Shown here one piece after another: positions 48,316 through 57,947 of a stretch of 64,000 nucleotides of DNA. Made by a program: the position numbers and the translations under genes. Source of the DNA: Huiozyma naganishii CBS 8797 (Eukaryota > Ascomycota > Saccharomycetes > Saccharomycetales > Saccharomycetaceae); NCBI RefSeq assembly GCF_000348985.1, contig NC_035922.1:1005604-1069603 (forward strand), given 5' to 3'. The first letter of the stretch is position 1, and each line of letters begins with the position of its first letter. The notes beneath the pieces are model-generated. The model did no database searches. It saw nothing but the letters and a program-made list of their open reading frames with translations, and was not told where the DNA came from.

Positions 48316-50691
48316 ATGTCAAACGATTACACTTCTCAGAGAAAGAATGGTGCAGTTGACTACTCTTTGATGGTTAATGATGACTCACGAAACGGTAATT
48401 TCAACAAAGTTTCGCAAACCTTGGCTCCAGACCTGAGCGATGAAGGGCGTGGAGACTCTGCAGAGGACACCGGGAATACCATATCCTGCTCATCGGATTC
48501 TGCATCGTATTCCGACCACCAAAAAAAATTGCACCACACGTCACTGAACGATCCCATACAATTCACGAGAATATCTTCTTCGTCGTTACTCAGCGATTTT
48601 TCATCGACGAATAATAGTACCTGCGAGACAGACAACGAGCTACTGAGAGCTCCATTTCAAGCCGAGAGCAATGATCAGTTTAAGGGAAGCTTCAAGCATG
48701 CCAGAACAACAGAACTGTTCGATAATTCTACATCAATCGGGGATTACACCAACTCTACTATCCGCATGTCCCAAATGGAGCAGCAAAACAGTACGACGAT
48801 AACGACAACACCTAACACTAGCGGCAGTCTAGTGGGGAATACTACGGAAACGCCAGTGCATGTTTCTGGTTCGAGGTATCAACGTACAGAGAGTGGGGGC
48901 ACTTCCACGTACAATAATAGCCGCTCGCTGTTGCATTCCGCTATGTGGAACGGTAGCGATAGATCTCCTCCTCTACTAGAGTCCGTAGCGGTAGGCAGTA
49001 CCATCCCAACGTCATCAGCGTCAAAGTCAAGTGTGACCACGCCAATGGAAAATGTAAACAATAGATTCACTCCAGGAAGGCAGGTGATCGAGAGTCCGTC
49101 GAAGTTTGGGCACAGCAAGAAGAAATCAGGCAATATCATGAAGGATGTATTCTCTTCTTTTGTTCAGAGCATCAAACGAAGTTCTGGCTCAGAAAAGAAT
49201 GTTTCCCCAAACCATCTGTCGATATCAACCCCGTACAATCCACAGCATATCCACCATGTTGGGTTTGACAGCACCAGTGGGCAATATATTGGCTTACCAC
49301 CAGAGTGGGAACAGCTGTTAGCGTCAAGTGGTATATCTAAACTGGAGCAGGATAAAAATATGGGGACCGTTCTTGATATTGTACAATTTTATCAAGATGT
49401 TACGGGACAGAATGATACGGATAAAGTGATCCATACTTTCCAGCCTTACCATATAACACATGATGAAGAAGATAATGAATTTCGTGCATCCACGCCGACT
49501 GAGCAAAGCTCCCTCGTGATGAATGATTTGAAACCACTCAGAGCGGCCCCTAAGCCACCAGGATCGCGAAACGAAAGCAGTGTCAAAACAGCGCGTTCTG
49601 CAATGTCGGATTTACTACCGGACCTACCCCCTCAAACAGAACAAAAAAAGGTGCTGAATTCGCACCAGCAGCATACCGAGGGGAAGAACACATATACCTT
49701 CCCCTCCCACAAAAGAACAGAAACCCAACACACAGATGTCCAAATGGGACAAGTCAAGCAACAGCAGATCGCAGGCCGCGAACTTCAGACGAAGAAGTTT
49801 TTCACGAGACTGATGGCAGTCTGCTCTGTCGGTGACCCACGTACAATCTACGTCGACTTGAAGAAAATTGGGCAAGGTGCATCGGGTGGAGTTTTTATTG
49901 CAAAATCGACTACAAACGGCTCATACGTGGCAATCAAGCAGATGAACTTAGAGAAACAACCCAAAAAGGAACTGATCCTTAACGAAATTTTAGTTATGAA
50001 TGAGAGCAGACAAGAAAATATCGTTAATTTTATAGACGCGTACCTGCTGAACGATGATCTTTGGATAGTGATGGAATACATGCAAGGCGGGTCTTTAACT
50101 GACGTGGTGACATATTGTTTGTTGAGCGAGGGTCAGATAGGAACTGTTTGCAGAGAGACGTTGAAGGGTCTGAGGTTTTTACACTCTAAAGGAGTTCTTC
50201 ACAGAGACATCAAGTCTGACAATATCTTGCTCTCTTTGACAGGGAACATAAAGGTCACAGATTTTGGATTTTGTGCGCAGATAAATGATGACAATGCAAA
50301 GAGAGTAACCATGGTTGGGACGCCGTATTGGATGGCACCTGAAATCATCTCCAGAAAAGAATACGGTCCTAAGGTTGATATTTGGTCTTTGGGTATCATG
50401 GTCATTGAGATGATTGAGGGTGAGCCGCCATACCTGAATGAAACACCATTAAAGGCTCTATACTTAATTGCCACAAATGGGAAGCCAAGTTTAAAGGAAC
50501 CAGAGAAGTTGAGTAAAACATTCTTCCTGTTTTTGGACAAGTGTCTTGCTGTTGACCCAGATAAGAGGGCGGAGGCAACAGATTTACTCAGAGATCCATT
50601 TATTACAGACTGTTCCGATGCCATAAGTTCCTTAGCTCCTCTTGTCAAGCTGGCCCGTGAACACAAAATGCATAGCGAAAGCTCATCCTAG
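48316..50691 (+). CDS. STE20: PAK-family kinase Ste20
   Basis: 791 residues from ATG 48316 (S. cerevisiae 939; the Ser/Thr/Asn-rich linkers are shorter). The CRIB domain is at ~300-330 ([16 protein letters not shown], then [10 protein letters not shown]), preceded by a basic-rich stretch ([19 protein letters not shown], key residues KKK). The kinase domain is ~513-765 with [28 protein letters not shown] and GTPYWMAPE. The C-terminal G-beta-binding motif [13 protein letters not shown] identifies Ste20 rather than Cla4/Skm1, and there is no PH domain. Ste20 links Cdc42 to the pheromone, filamentation and HOG MAP-kinase cascades. It converges on MIF2 with a 197-bp spacer, which is also a sharp GC boundary. 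Confidence 0.97.
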   Translation: MSNDYTSQRKNGAVDYSLMVNDDSRNGNFNKVSQTLAPDLSDEGRGDSAEDTGNTISCSSDSASYSDHQKKLHHTSLNDPIQFTRISSSSLLSDFSSTNNSTCETDNELLRAPFQAESNDQFKGSFKHARTTELFDNSTSIGDYTNSTIRMSQMEQQNSTTITTTPNTSGSLVGNTTETPVHVSGSRYQRTESGGTSTYNNSRSLLHSAMWNGSDRSPPLLESVAVGSTIPTSSASKSSVTTPMENVNNRFTPGRQVIESPSKFGHSKKKSGNIMKDVFSSFVQSIKRSSGSEKNVSPNHLSISTPYNPQHIHHVGFDSTSGQYIGLPPEWEQLLASSGISKLEQDKNMGTVLDIVQFYQDVTGQNDTDKVIHTFQPYHITHDEEDNEFRASTPTEQSSLVMNDLKPLRAAPKPPGSRNESSVKTARSAMSDLLPDLPPQTEQKKVLNSHQQHTEGKNTYTFPSHKRTETQHTDVQMGQVKQQQIAGRELQTKKFFTRLMAVCSVGDPRTIYVDLKKIGQGASGGVFIAKSTTNGSYVAIKQMNLEKQPKKELILNEILVMNESRQENIVNFIDAYLLNDDLWIVMEYMQGGSLTDVVTYCLLSEGQIGTVCRETLKGLRFLHSKGVLHRDIKSDNILLSLTGNIKVTDFGFCAQINDDNAKRVTMVGTPYWMAPEIISRKEYGPKVDIWSLGIMVIEMIEGEPPYLNETPLKALYLIATNGKPSLKEPEKLSKTFFLFLDKCLAVDPDKRAEATDLLRDPFITDCSDAISSLAPLVKLAREHKMHSESSS

Positions 50692-50888
50692 TTCTATCTC
50701 TAACATGCTACAAGACTCCATGGTGATTCGTAAACGACTTTCACACCTCTGGCGAAACCGGACAGTTCTACAAAAAGTGTTTTTTTCTTTATATTCATTA
50801 CCTCATGTCTAAATATTTATCATTCTATAGAGTCCATTTGCCCTCTTGGCACACGTACATAGACAACAATACCCCCCTTCTCGCACGG

Positions 50889-52571
50889 TCAATTTCCTCG
50901 CAATGGTCGCGAGCTTAAGTCGGTGGACGAATTACTTGAAGTATTCGAGGAGCCTGTGTGGGAGCTGATTTTACTCATTTCCAACCTGTCATCCCTTTGC
51001 GAATCGAAAGTCTCAGGTACGCTAACTTGAACGAAGAAAAGTTGCGCTTCGACCGAGCCTTTATTTGCAAATGCGTACTTGTTGAAGGACGGTACTTGGA
51101 ATGTACAGCCTGGAGTTGTGACGAATCTATTGGGCCCGAGAGTGACTTCGACCACCCCCTTTATGAGGTAAAATGTGATGAATGCGTTATGAGATTCCGT
51201 GAGGGTTCTCTTACCCGCCGGGGGCAGTTTTAGCATGCCGCTGGCGAAATGATCCTTATGTTTATCGAAAGTGATTGCGAGAGAGTAGCTTTCGGATACG
51301 GTCTGCTTCGCCCTTTCCAATTGGAAGACGTTTGGCGCGTACGCAATGACGTCATCGATTTTCTCGTTTTTGGATCCCGCGATTGTGCCCCGAAGGACAC
51401 CATCCTTCAACCACCCGCCTCTTGTCGTTGTATTTGCTGACAGTCTGCTCAACGGGGCACCGTTCGGTGGTGGTATCAACGGGGTTTTACGTGGTCTCCC
51501 TACGGGTCTTTTCCTTGTAATCCCGTCTAACTCGTTACCGAGCGATGGGAAAAGTTTCTGGTCGCGTGGTGACGTGTCATCCGTCGCTTTGTTGCCTTGA
51601 TTAGTCCTCTTTTGTGTCTTGTTCTTTGGGTTGTCGTCTCCATCTTCGTACGTTATTACTTTCGAGATATCGAGCACGGGCTCGCGGGCCCTCCTTTTGT
51701 AAACGATCTTTTCATTCCTCCAATAATCTAGGGGTGGTACTTTCACCCTGTCCGATTTTCTGGTGTTTCGCGTACTGTGGGAACCTTCGTCATCTGAAGA
51801 CGGCATGTACGAACTATCGTCCGAGTCATTCTCACCCATTTCATCATCATGCGGGTGGAAGTCACGATCGACCCTCTCCCCATTGCTGCCGAGGAAACTG
51901 CCATCCTCATCACTCGATTCAGCAGCGCTGGATTCTGTGTCAGAGGCGGCCACTTCTGGGATGCCCTGATCTGAGGTGTTTATTGTAGTGTTGTCCAACG
52001 TCAGATCTGCCGCGTCTTGCGCCAGCTCCGGCGCGTCGTCCTCCATGTACGACGTGACGTAGTACTCATTATCGTTGTCGACGTCGTGTTCCCTGATCGG
52101 AGACAATGTGGCCTTTGAATGCCTGCTTTCGAGTTCATATGATGTCTTGTACCGATCCGATGAAATGCTCGATCTTGCCGATTGGACGTCGTACTGCTGC
52201 GTGTCCTGTATCTCAGTACCGTCCAATTGCATAGGCGTGGAAAACTCGTCCAACTCTCGTGCATTGGGGCCCCTACTGCTGCTGTAAACCGCGGAGGGTC
52301 CTGAGTTCAACAGTCTTGTTGTGGACGACCTCTTCCCTGCCGGTGAGAAGATGTGTGGGGAAGACAGCACGTTCGCAACAGAAGGGGACAACGGGAGCAG
52401 CCCCGTCGCGGGGCCGGTGAACGCGCGCTTGTCAACGGCACGGTCGTTCTCCTCGTCCTCGTCATGGAAGAACTCATCGACGTTTTCCATGCTGTACTCA
52501 TCCCTGGCAATTCCGTCTTTCGCACGGATCCCGGTCTTTCTGGACCGCACACCAAGGTTCATATAATCCAT
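50889..52571 (-). CDS. MIF2: Centromere protein Mif2 (CENP-C)
   Basis: 560 residues from ATG 52571 (MDYMNLGVRSRKTG; S. cerevisiae 549). The upstream in-frame extension lacks ATG and is not conserved. Features: N-terminal Mtw1-binding region; acidic middle; CENP-C motif at ~270-300 (RVKVPPLDYWRNEKIVYKRR, with the Arg and the two aromatic residues that contact the CENP-A nucleosome); an AT-hook-like RPVGRPRKTP; and a C-terminal cupin dimerisation domain (~455-545, GVVEVTLGPNRF, FQVPSFNKYAFAN). It recruits the KMN network and Okp1/Ame1 to CENP-A chromatin. Base composition is much more GC-rich than in STE20. Confidence 0.97.
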   Translation of the reverse strand: MDYMNLGVRSRKTGIRAKDGIARDEYSMENVDEFFHDEDEENDRAVDKRAFTGPATGLLPLSPSVANVLSSPHIFSPAGKRSSTTRLLNSGPSAVYSSSRGPNARELDEFSTPMQLDGTEIQDTQQYDVQSARSSISSDRYKTSYELESRHSKATLSPIREHDVDNDNEYYVTSYMEDDAPELAQDAADLTLDNTTINTSDQGIPEVAASDTESSAAESSDEDGSFLGSNGERVDRDFHPHDDEMGENDSDDSSYMPSSDDEGSHSTRNTRKSDRVKVPPLDYWRNEKIVYKRRAREPVLDISKVITYEDGDDNPKNKTQKRTNQGNKATDDTSPRDQKLFPSLGNELDGITRKRPVGRPRKTPLIPPPNGAPLSRLSANTTTRGGWLKDGVLRGTIAGSKNEKIDDVIAYAPNVFQLERAKQTVSESYSLAITFDKHKDHFASGMLKLPPAGKRTLTESHNAFITFYLIKGVVEVTLGPNRFVTTPGCTFQVPSFNKYAFANKGSVEAQLFFVQVSVPETFDSQRDDRLEMSKISSHTGSSNTSSNSSTDLSSRPLRGN

Positions 52572-52760
52572 TGATAATGTAGGAAGAGGGTGTAGGGTGG
52601 TCAGTGATGAGGTAAGTGTCAGCACGACGAGCGCGCGTCTCGACAGTTCGCAATGTTTACGTTTCGAAAATATTCTTAAAATATTTCAATTCGTCGCGAA
52701 GAATCGTCGCGATGAGCAAAGTCGCACGGGGGGGTCCCACACCCAGTTCCGTCGTATGCG

Positions 52761-54062
52761 CTAGCGGGTCTTCTTGCCGATCACGAGAAAGTAGGACTGT
52801 TCCTCCCAGAAAACGTACGCGTTTTCTTGTAGGAAGCGCTTCACTTGGATTTTCACTTTGGATTTCCCGTTGATCGAATGGATACCCCTGCCTGTGACGA
52901 CTGTGAGTTTTTCCATGTACATGACGTTTGTTGCATGGAGTCTCTTAGCGTGTAATTCTCTCTCCTCGATCTCTGCGTCCCACCAGCGGCGCAACGCGAC
53001 TCTGAGCACCGAGACGGCCGTCTGTGGTTGGTACCCGTGGAAATCGAGCTTGAAAGCTGTGAACAATTGAGCCAGTTGCGCGTCGTTCCCTGAGCCTCCC
53101 GAGGTCACTGTACTGGTCTGACTACGGTTGTATCTGATTTGCCGGGGTTGCCCGTGTTGTTTATTCGGTATAGTGATGGTTCTGCCCGTACCTTTGTTCG
53201 AAACGAAGCTGGGCCCGCTCTTGATGCCGTCTTCGTCGTCGAAGTAGTGGAAGAAAGTGTACTTGATGGCGTCTCTCTTGGCCAAGTAGTCGAACAGTTC
53301 TGTTGCGCGCTGGACGTTACCGTTATAGTAAACGATGCATTCTTTGACGAACACCGGGTTGATACTGTGGTAGGTATCGTCTGCCTCGACCGCTGCATCC
53401 AATTGCACGACCTCTTGTGCGTCCGGTGCATACACAAAGTTACCCCCCAAAGTGTCTCGAGTTGTAAACGGCGAGCTGATAGCACGACGGTTTGGTTGCA
53501 ATGACGGCGACGATCTCTTGTGAGCAAACCCGTTCCCGCTTTGAACCCTCCCCCCCGCAGTGACCAATCTACGGGACGCCCTCTGCTGTTGTGTTTGTGG
53601 CTGTTGTGATGGTGTTGCTCGCTTCTTGTACCCGCGATGGATGATCTCGATGATGGTGACAGGAGTGTTTGAGCGGTGTGCATGGTACCACTCCCCAATG
53701 AGGAACGTATCCGCGAGGTCCGTGAAGTGTGAGATGGTGTCTATATCTAGGTTAGCGGCCCTCCAAGCGCCTCCTGCACTGCGGCCTGCCTCGTTATCCA
53801 GTAGACTCGCGATAACTCGGTCCATTGCCTCTGACCCGCCGTTTGCCTCGTATACACGCTTGACCGTGGCGCCCTCGATGTGTGGGAACATCTCCAGCAG
53901 CGTGGCCAGGGCGGAGGTCGACGTCGAAGTCGAGTCCGCATCGCTCAGAAGCATGGAACAGGCTAACTCGACGTCACCGTTGGCACTCTCCAGGCGAACA
54001 CGGATCGCATCCTCCGGAGTGTCTGGGAACATCTCCCGCAGAGTCTGCACGCCGTTAGTCAT
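52761..54062 (-). CDS. CUE2: No-go decay endonuclease Cue2
   Basis: 433 residues from ATG 54062 (S. cerevisiae 443). Two CUE domains lie in the first ~90 residues (TLREMFPDTPEDAI; ATLLEMFPHIEGATVKRV). A PAM2-like/helical region follows. The C-terminal SMR domain (~335-430) has LDFHGYQ (the D-x-H catalytic pattern) and TGRGIHS (T-G-x-G). Cue2 cleaves mRNA in collided ribosomes after ubiquitination by Hel2. CUE2 and MIF2 are neighbours in the same orientation as S. cerevisiae YKL090W/YKL089W, but the pair is inverted relative to BUD2 and separated from it by 40 kb. Confidence 0.94.
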   Translation of the reverse strand: MTNGVQTLREMFPDTPEDAIRVRLESANGDVELACSMLLSDADSTSTSTSALATLLEMFPHIEGATVKRVYEANGGSEAMDRVIASLLDNEAGRSAGGAWRAANLDIDTISHFTDLADTFLIGEWYHAHRSNTPVTIIEIIHRGYKKRATPSQQPQTQQQRASRRLVTAGGRVQSGNGFAHKRSSPSLQPNRRAISSPFTTRDTLGGNFVYAPDAQEVVQLDAAVEADDTYHSINPVFVKECIVYYNGNVQRATELFDYLAKRDAIKYTFFHYFDDEDGIKSGPSFVSNKGTGRTITIPNKQHGQPRQIRYNRSQTSTVTSGGSGNDAQLAQLFTAFKLDFHGYQPQTAVSVLRVALRRWWDAEIEERELHAKRLHATNVMYMEKLTVVTGRGIHSINGKSKVKIQVKRFLQENAYVFWEEQSYFLVIGKKTR

Positions 54063-54237
54063 ACCCACATGCGCCCACCGTGCGCCTCATCGCAACCGTC
54101 AATGGCGTGTGAATATTTATACATATTTGGAACTGGACAGGACTACGAAACGGGCAGGGTATATACATAATACAGACGCATGGAATATACTGTCAAACAA
54201 TGAATAAAGAATATTTGTTCTTGGTGGGGCGGAGCCA

Positions 54238-55164
54238 TCACACTGTTGCATTGGCGACCATTTCGTCGACGTTCTTCTTCAGGTACGACGCACCTTGCCC
54301 GTTGCAAACTTCCAGCCCTCTCAGTGAGTCCATCACCTGTGATACATCGAAATCCACAGTCCGGGACAGTTTGTGGAGGTACTCCCACGTGTCGGGCACC
54401 GTCAATAGAATGCCCTCACTCCCCTGTGCTGTGCTCTGTTTCGAGCTGGCCATATTTTCAAAACACTGACCCTCCGTTGGGAACACGTACCTCTGTTGTG
54501 ACGGTTGCACCGTGGTCATTGTATTCGCAGCACCTTCTCTCTGTTTCTTTTCACACTGCTGTAATAAATGTCTGTTGGTAGTCTGTATTTGGAAATTTGC
54601 CCTTCTCAACTCCTCGACCTCTCTGTACAGTTTCTCTCTGTGTAACTCACTCTCTCTCAGTTTATACTCCAGATCCTTCATACGGGCCTCTTTCCTCTCC
54701 CTGTACGCCTTCTGAGCAGCTCTATTCTGCGCCTTCTTCTTCTCGTCGAGCCCCGCACCACCACTGGTACTAGCAGCAGCACCACCACCAGAATCAATAT
54801 CGTGAGTCCCAGACTGCGACGCCGACGAGTTCTCGGGAGTCAACACAAACGACCCAGTGCCACCCCCGTCACCGTTACCAACACCAAACCCGATCTGCTC
54901 AAACGACTTCTCGTTGTGCGGTGGCGACACATACATCAAACTACTCGCCAACTCCTCTTGCCCGTCCGCCTCATCAAAAGGACCGGCACCACCAACGGCC
55001 CCGGCCGCATCCTGTCTCTGCCTCAACACCTCAAAGAAATCCATCTGTGTGTCCATCCTGTCCATCCTGCCAAGCCGCTCTCCACTCTCCGCTCCCAACA
55101 AGGTCTGTGCTGGCTCGTCCTCTTCCTCTCTTATCCCACTGCCACGTCCACAGCACCGTCTCAT
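54238..55164 (-). CDS. YAP3: bZIP transcription factor Yap3
   Basis: 308 residues (S. cerevisiae 330). The fungal AP-1 type basic region KKKAQNRAAQKAYRERKEAR (~145-164, with the Yap-specific Gln and Ala/Phe positions) precedes a leucine zipper. The C-terminus has the Yap3-specific LTVPDTWEYLHKLSRTVDFDV. There is no cysteine-rich domain, which excludes Yap1/Cad1-type redox control. The N-terminal half is Gly/Ala/Ser-rich. ATG 55164 is the first in frame; later methionines (for example MDFFEVLRQR, ~40 residues in) could be the real start. Yap3 function is poorly known, with links to stress and hydroquinone response. In S. cerevisiae it is YHL009C, two genes from STE20. Confidence 0.88.
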   Translation of the reverse strand: MRRCCGRGSGIREEEDEPAQTLLGAESGERLGRMDRMDTQMDFFEVLRQRQDAAGAVGGAGPFDEADGQEELASSLMYVSPPHNEKSFEQIGFGVGNGDGGGTGSFVLTPENSSASQSGTHDIDSGGGAAASTSGGAGLDEKKKAQNRAAQKAYRERKEARMKDLEYKLRESELHREKLYREVEELRRANFQIQTTNRHLLQQCEKKQREGAANTMTTVQPSQQRYVFPTEGQCFENMASSKQSTAQGSEGILLTVPDTWEYLHKLSRTVDFDVSQVMDSLRGLEVCNGQGASYLKKNVDEMVANATV

Positions 55165-55247
55165 CGTTCTTCTCTTCCTTTCCGTTTCTCCCGACTCCTT
55201 TTCGCTCTCTGCAAGAAGTCACGTGCGGCGCCGGGGCCACCGCCTGC

Positions 55248-55991
55248 TCACCGCTGGGCAGCGGACAGGTCGACGCCCGTCGCGGAAGACGCCGCGGCCT
55301 GGTGGTCCAGTGGGTTCGGGGCCGACTCGTACACGCCCCCGATGACAAGCGGCTGCGCGGTCCTGCGTGCGCCTTGGAACACGCCGCGGAGCTCTAGGTA
55401 GTAGACCCGTGCGAGGGTCGACGGGGGCCAGCAGTCCTCGAAGAAGAGCGTCACAGACTGCTGGCACACAGTGCTGCCCTTNTTCCGGGGGATGTGGTGC
55501 TCCATGAAGTCATCGCCAAGATCGGCGGAGGCGATGACTTCAGCGGGGACACCCACGTTCGGTTGTTCAAACTGCCATTGGCACTGCGCGCGCCCCACGG
55601 TATCGAAATCCAAGTGTCTGTTCCAATCCTTGAGTAGCTTGACACATCTTGGCGAGCCCACTGTGCTCCCCTCCTCGCTCTGCGCACAACGTAGAATCAC
55701 GGATTGTAACTTGCAGGGACCAAGCAATGGGAGGTGTACGATCAGCTGTGCGTCCTGGTCGCTCTGTAGTGCGCGGGTGGTGTCGAACCGCTCCGAGTGT
55801 GGCTTCAACAGGGTCTTGTGCAGGGGTGCCGAGTCGGTGGGGCCCGCGGAACAGCCGTTCAGGATACGGACCTTTGTGGTGTCGATGTACGGGTACAGCG
55901 ACTGTGTGGCGTACGTGGCCGCTGGCGGCGTGTGTTCGTGACCGTGGTCGCCGTGACCGTGCGTGTGTTCGTGTTCACAACTGTGCGACAT
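55248..55991 (-). CDS. PITH-domain protein
   Basis: 247 residues. The start is His-rich (MSHSCEHEHTHGHGDHGHEH), as in fungal PITH1-type proteins, then YPYIDTTKVRILNGC. The PITH (DUF1000) beta-sandwich follows: RALQSDQDAQLIVHLPL, LQSVILRCAQ, PRCVKLLKDW, LDFDTVGRAQCQWQFEQ, and the C-terminal RVYYLELRGVFQG. One unknown base at 55482 gives one unread residue. PITH domains occur in TXNL1, which binds the proteasome, and in the single-domain PITHD1 family; the yeast role is unknown. I recall no S. cerevisiae orthologue. The His-rich tail could bind metal ions. Confidence 0.85.
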   Translation of the reverse strand: MSHSCEHEHTHGHGDHGHEHTPPAATYATQSLYPYIDTTKVRILNGCSAGPTDSAPLHKTLLKPHSERFDTTRALQSDQDAQLIVHLPLLGPCKLQSVILRCAQSEEGSTVGSPRCVKLLKDWNRHLDFDTVGRAQCQWQFEQPNVGVPAEVIASADLGDDFMEHHIPRXKGSTVCQQSVTLFFEDCWPPSTLARVYYLELRGVFQGARRTAQPLVIGGVYESAPNPLDHQAAASSATGVDLSAAQR

Positions 55992-56121
55992 CCTTGTTGT
56001 CCTCTCCGTCTCTCTGTCTTTGCCCCCGTTGAATAATTCACAGCTTTAATTCAAACAAGAACAGGGTCCTGATCACGCCTCGCTACTACACCTCGCAACC
56101 ACGCCCCCACCACCACAAGCA

Positions 56122-56940
56122 ATGGGTATGTTCGAGTGGGCGTTCGGTAAGAGCCTCACCCCTCAGGAACGGCTCAAGAAAGTATGTTATCTGTACAGTA
56201 CCGTCCCCCCCCCCCCCCGTACAGTTACTAACAAGACGTGGTGATGTTGAGACTGGCTTCTCCGTTACTGACCCCACCAGTAGAACCAAAGAGCTCTCGA
56301 TAGGACACAGAGGGAACTAGAGAGGGAGAAGAAGAAGTTGGAGGCACAGGAGGCGCGGCTCGTGAGAGAGATCAAGAAGGCCGCTAAGGAGAATCAAGTT
56401 GGTGCGGCACGGATCAAGGCAAAGGATCTTGTACGTACGAAGAACTACATCCAGCGGTTTAGTAACATGCAGACTCAATTGCAGGCGATCTCGTTGCGGA
56501 TCCAGGCCGTCAGGAGCACGGACCAGATGGCTCGGTCCATGCGTGACGCGTCAGGGCTGTTGGCAGGGATGAACAGGTCTATGAACTTACCACAGTTGCA
56601 ACGGATCTCCATGGAGTTCGAGAAACAGAACGACCTTATGGACCAAAGGCAGGAGTTTATGGATGAGGCCGTTGATGGAGTCATGGCCGATGACGAGCTC
56701 GATGAGGACGAGGAGGCCGAAGAGATCGTCAATAAAGTCCTTGACGAGATCGGGGTGGACCTCAACGCACAGCTCAGCAACAGGGCCGGGCCATTGGGGT
56801 CCCTCCAAGGTGTACAACAGCCGCTCGCTGAGGGTGGAGCAGACTCCCAACAACAGCAACAGCAGATGCTCTCGGAGGCGGGGCCCACTAACCCAGACGA
56901 CGAACTACAGGCCCGTCTGGATTCATTGAAGAAACAGTGA
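56122..56940 (+). CDS. DID4: ESCRT-III subunit Did4/Vps2, spliced
   Basis: Exon 1 is 56122-56181 (20 codons, MGMFEWAFGKSLTPQERLKK), the intron 56182-56283 (102 bp, GTATGT, TACTAAC at 56226-56232), exon 2 56284-56940; 238 residues (S. cerevisiae 232). The acceptor must be the second AG of CAGTAG, since the first would put TAG in frame. Features: basic N-terminal Snf7 core (TQRELEREKKKLEAQ), LPQLQRISMEFEKQ, acidic helix (DELDEDEEAEEIVNKVLDEIG, key residues) and the C-terminal MIM1 motif (ELQARLDSLKKQ) for Vps4. The intron contains a run of 14 C flanked by CTGTAC/GTACAG. S. cerevisiae DID4 has an intron at the same codon. It is convergent with MET14. Confidence 0.96.
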
Positions 56941-57032
56941 ACGGGCGGGCGCGTCACCATCAGTGTATATAATAGTTTATGTGTATATGCCGTTTAAATA
57001 GATAACGACCGACTATGGTCTGCCGTGCCGGT

Positions 57033-57629
57033 TTAAATAACCTTCTCAGTCCGCAAGTACTCGTAGATGATACTGGCACATTCCTCAACACTCTTGAGGT
57101 CCGTTCTCAGATGCAATTCAGCGTTCTCGGGTGCCTCGTACGGCGCAGAAATACCCGTGAACTCCTTGATGACGCCCTCCCGCGCCTTCTTGTACAGACC
57201 CTTAGGGTCCCTTTGCTCGGCAACCTCTAAGGGAACATCCACAAACACCTCAATGAACTTCAACCCGGCCTCCTTATGAAGTTGTCTTGCCCGGTTCCGG
57301 TCCGCCTTGTACGGCGAGATAAACGAGGTGATCGAGATCGTACACGAATCGGCAAACAACTTCGACACCTCGCTGATCCGCCGGATGTTCTCGTTCCGGT
57401 CCGCCTCGCTAAACCCAAGGTCCTTGTTCAACCCAAACCGGATGTTGTCCCCATCCAGACGGTACGCGGAGAGACCCTTCTGCAACAGCAATTGCTCCAA
57501 CGCACACGCAACAGTGCTCTTCCCGGAGGCACTCAGACCAGTCAGCCACACAGTGCATCCGTGCTGTTTCCGCAAATCCTTACGCTCGTCGTACGACAAG
57601 TTCGCATGCCAAGTGATGTTAGTAGCCAT
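57033..57629 (-). CDS. MET14: Adenylylsulfate (APS) kinase
   Basis: 198 residues (S. cerevisiae 202). P-loop GLSASGKST at residues 31-39; [15 protein letters not shown] binds APS; later [12 protein letters not shown] and the lid region GLYKKAREG. It converts APS to PAPS in sulfate assimilation, before Met16. The start [13 protein letters not shown] matches the family. In S. cerevisiae MET14 (YKL001C) lies directly left of CEN11. Met31/32-like sites are upstream (separate entry). Confidence 0.97.
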   Translation of the reverse strand: MATNITWHANLSYDERKDLRKQHGCTVWLTGLSASGKSTVACALEQLLLQKGLSAYRLDGDNIRFGLNKDLGFSEADRNENIRRISEVSKLFADSCTISITSFISPYKADRNRARQLHKEAGLKFIEVFVDVPLEVAEQRDPKGLYKKAREGVIKEFTGISAPYEAPENAELHLRTDLKSVEECASIIYEYLRTEKVI

Positions 57630-57947
57630 TTCTAGTTGCAGCAGTTATCGAAGCGGATGGGCAGGGGTGTGCCAACTACACAGTACCCGCGGGAGGTCAT
57701 GGTCCCGATCCCGCAACTCAATTGCTTATATACTCTGCCCGTTTGACAGTAGAGTTCTCAACAGCGCGGTGCCCTCTCACTGTGGCTTCCAAATAACGAG
57801 CGAAAACTGTGTAAAACGACCAAGACGTTCAACAAGAAACGCAAAGAGCGAGTTGCAATGGACCCTCACGTAGCGTAGTATATCGTGGTTTGATAAGCAA
57901 TACACAGGTACATAGTTGTAGTGGCGGGCCTCTCTCTCTCTTGCCCG
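57630..57947. promoter_or_regulatory. MET14 promoter; ancestral centromere site without a visible point centromere
   Basis: 318 bp between MET14 and VPS1, where CEN11 lies in S. cerevisiae. It contains ACTGTGGC (57779-57786) and AAACTGTG (57804-57811), both like the Met31/Met32 core, CTCACGTAG near 57864-57872 as a poor Cbf1 half-site, and TATATACT near 57727. There is no 80-bp AT-rich CDEII, no TTCCGAA-type CDEIII and no full CACGTG. Confidence 0.6.

Noticed and set aside
48059..48370. 103-codon ORF before STE20 as a possible SHU1
   Set aside because: Wrong strand relative to the S. cerevisiae arrangement and no sequence resemblance that I can see.
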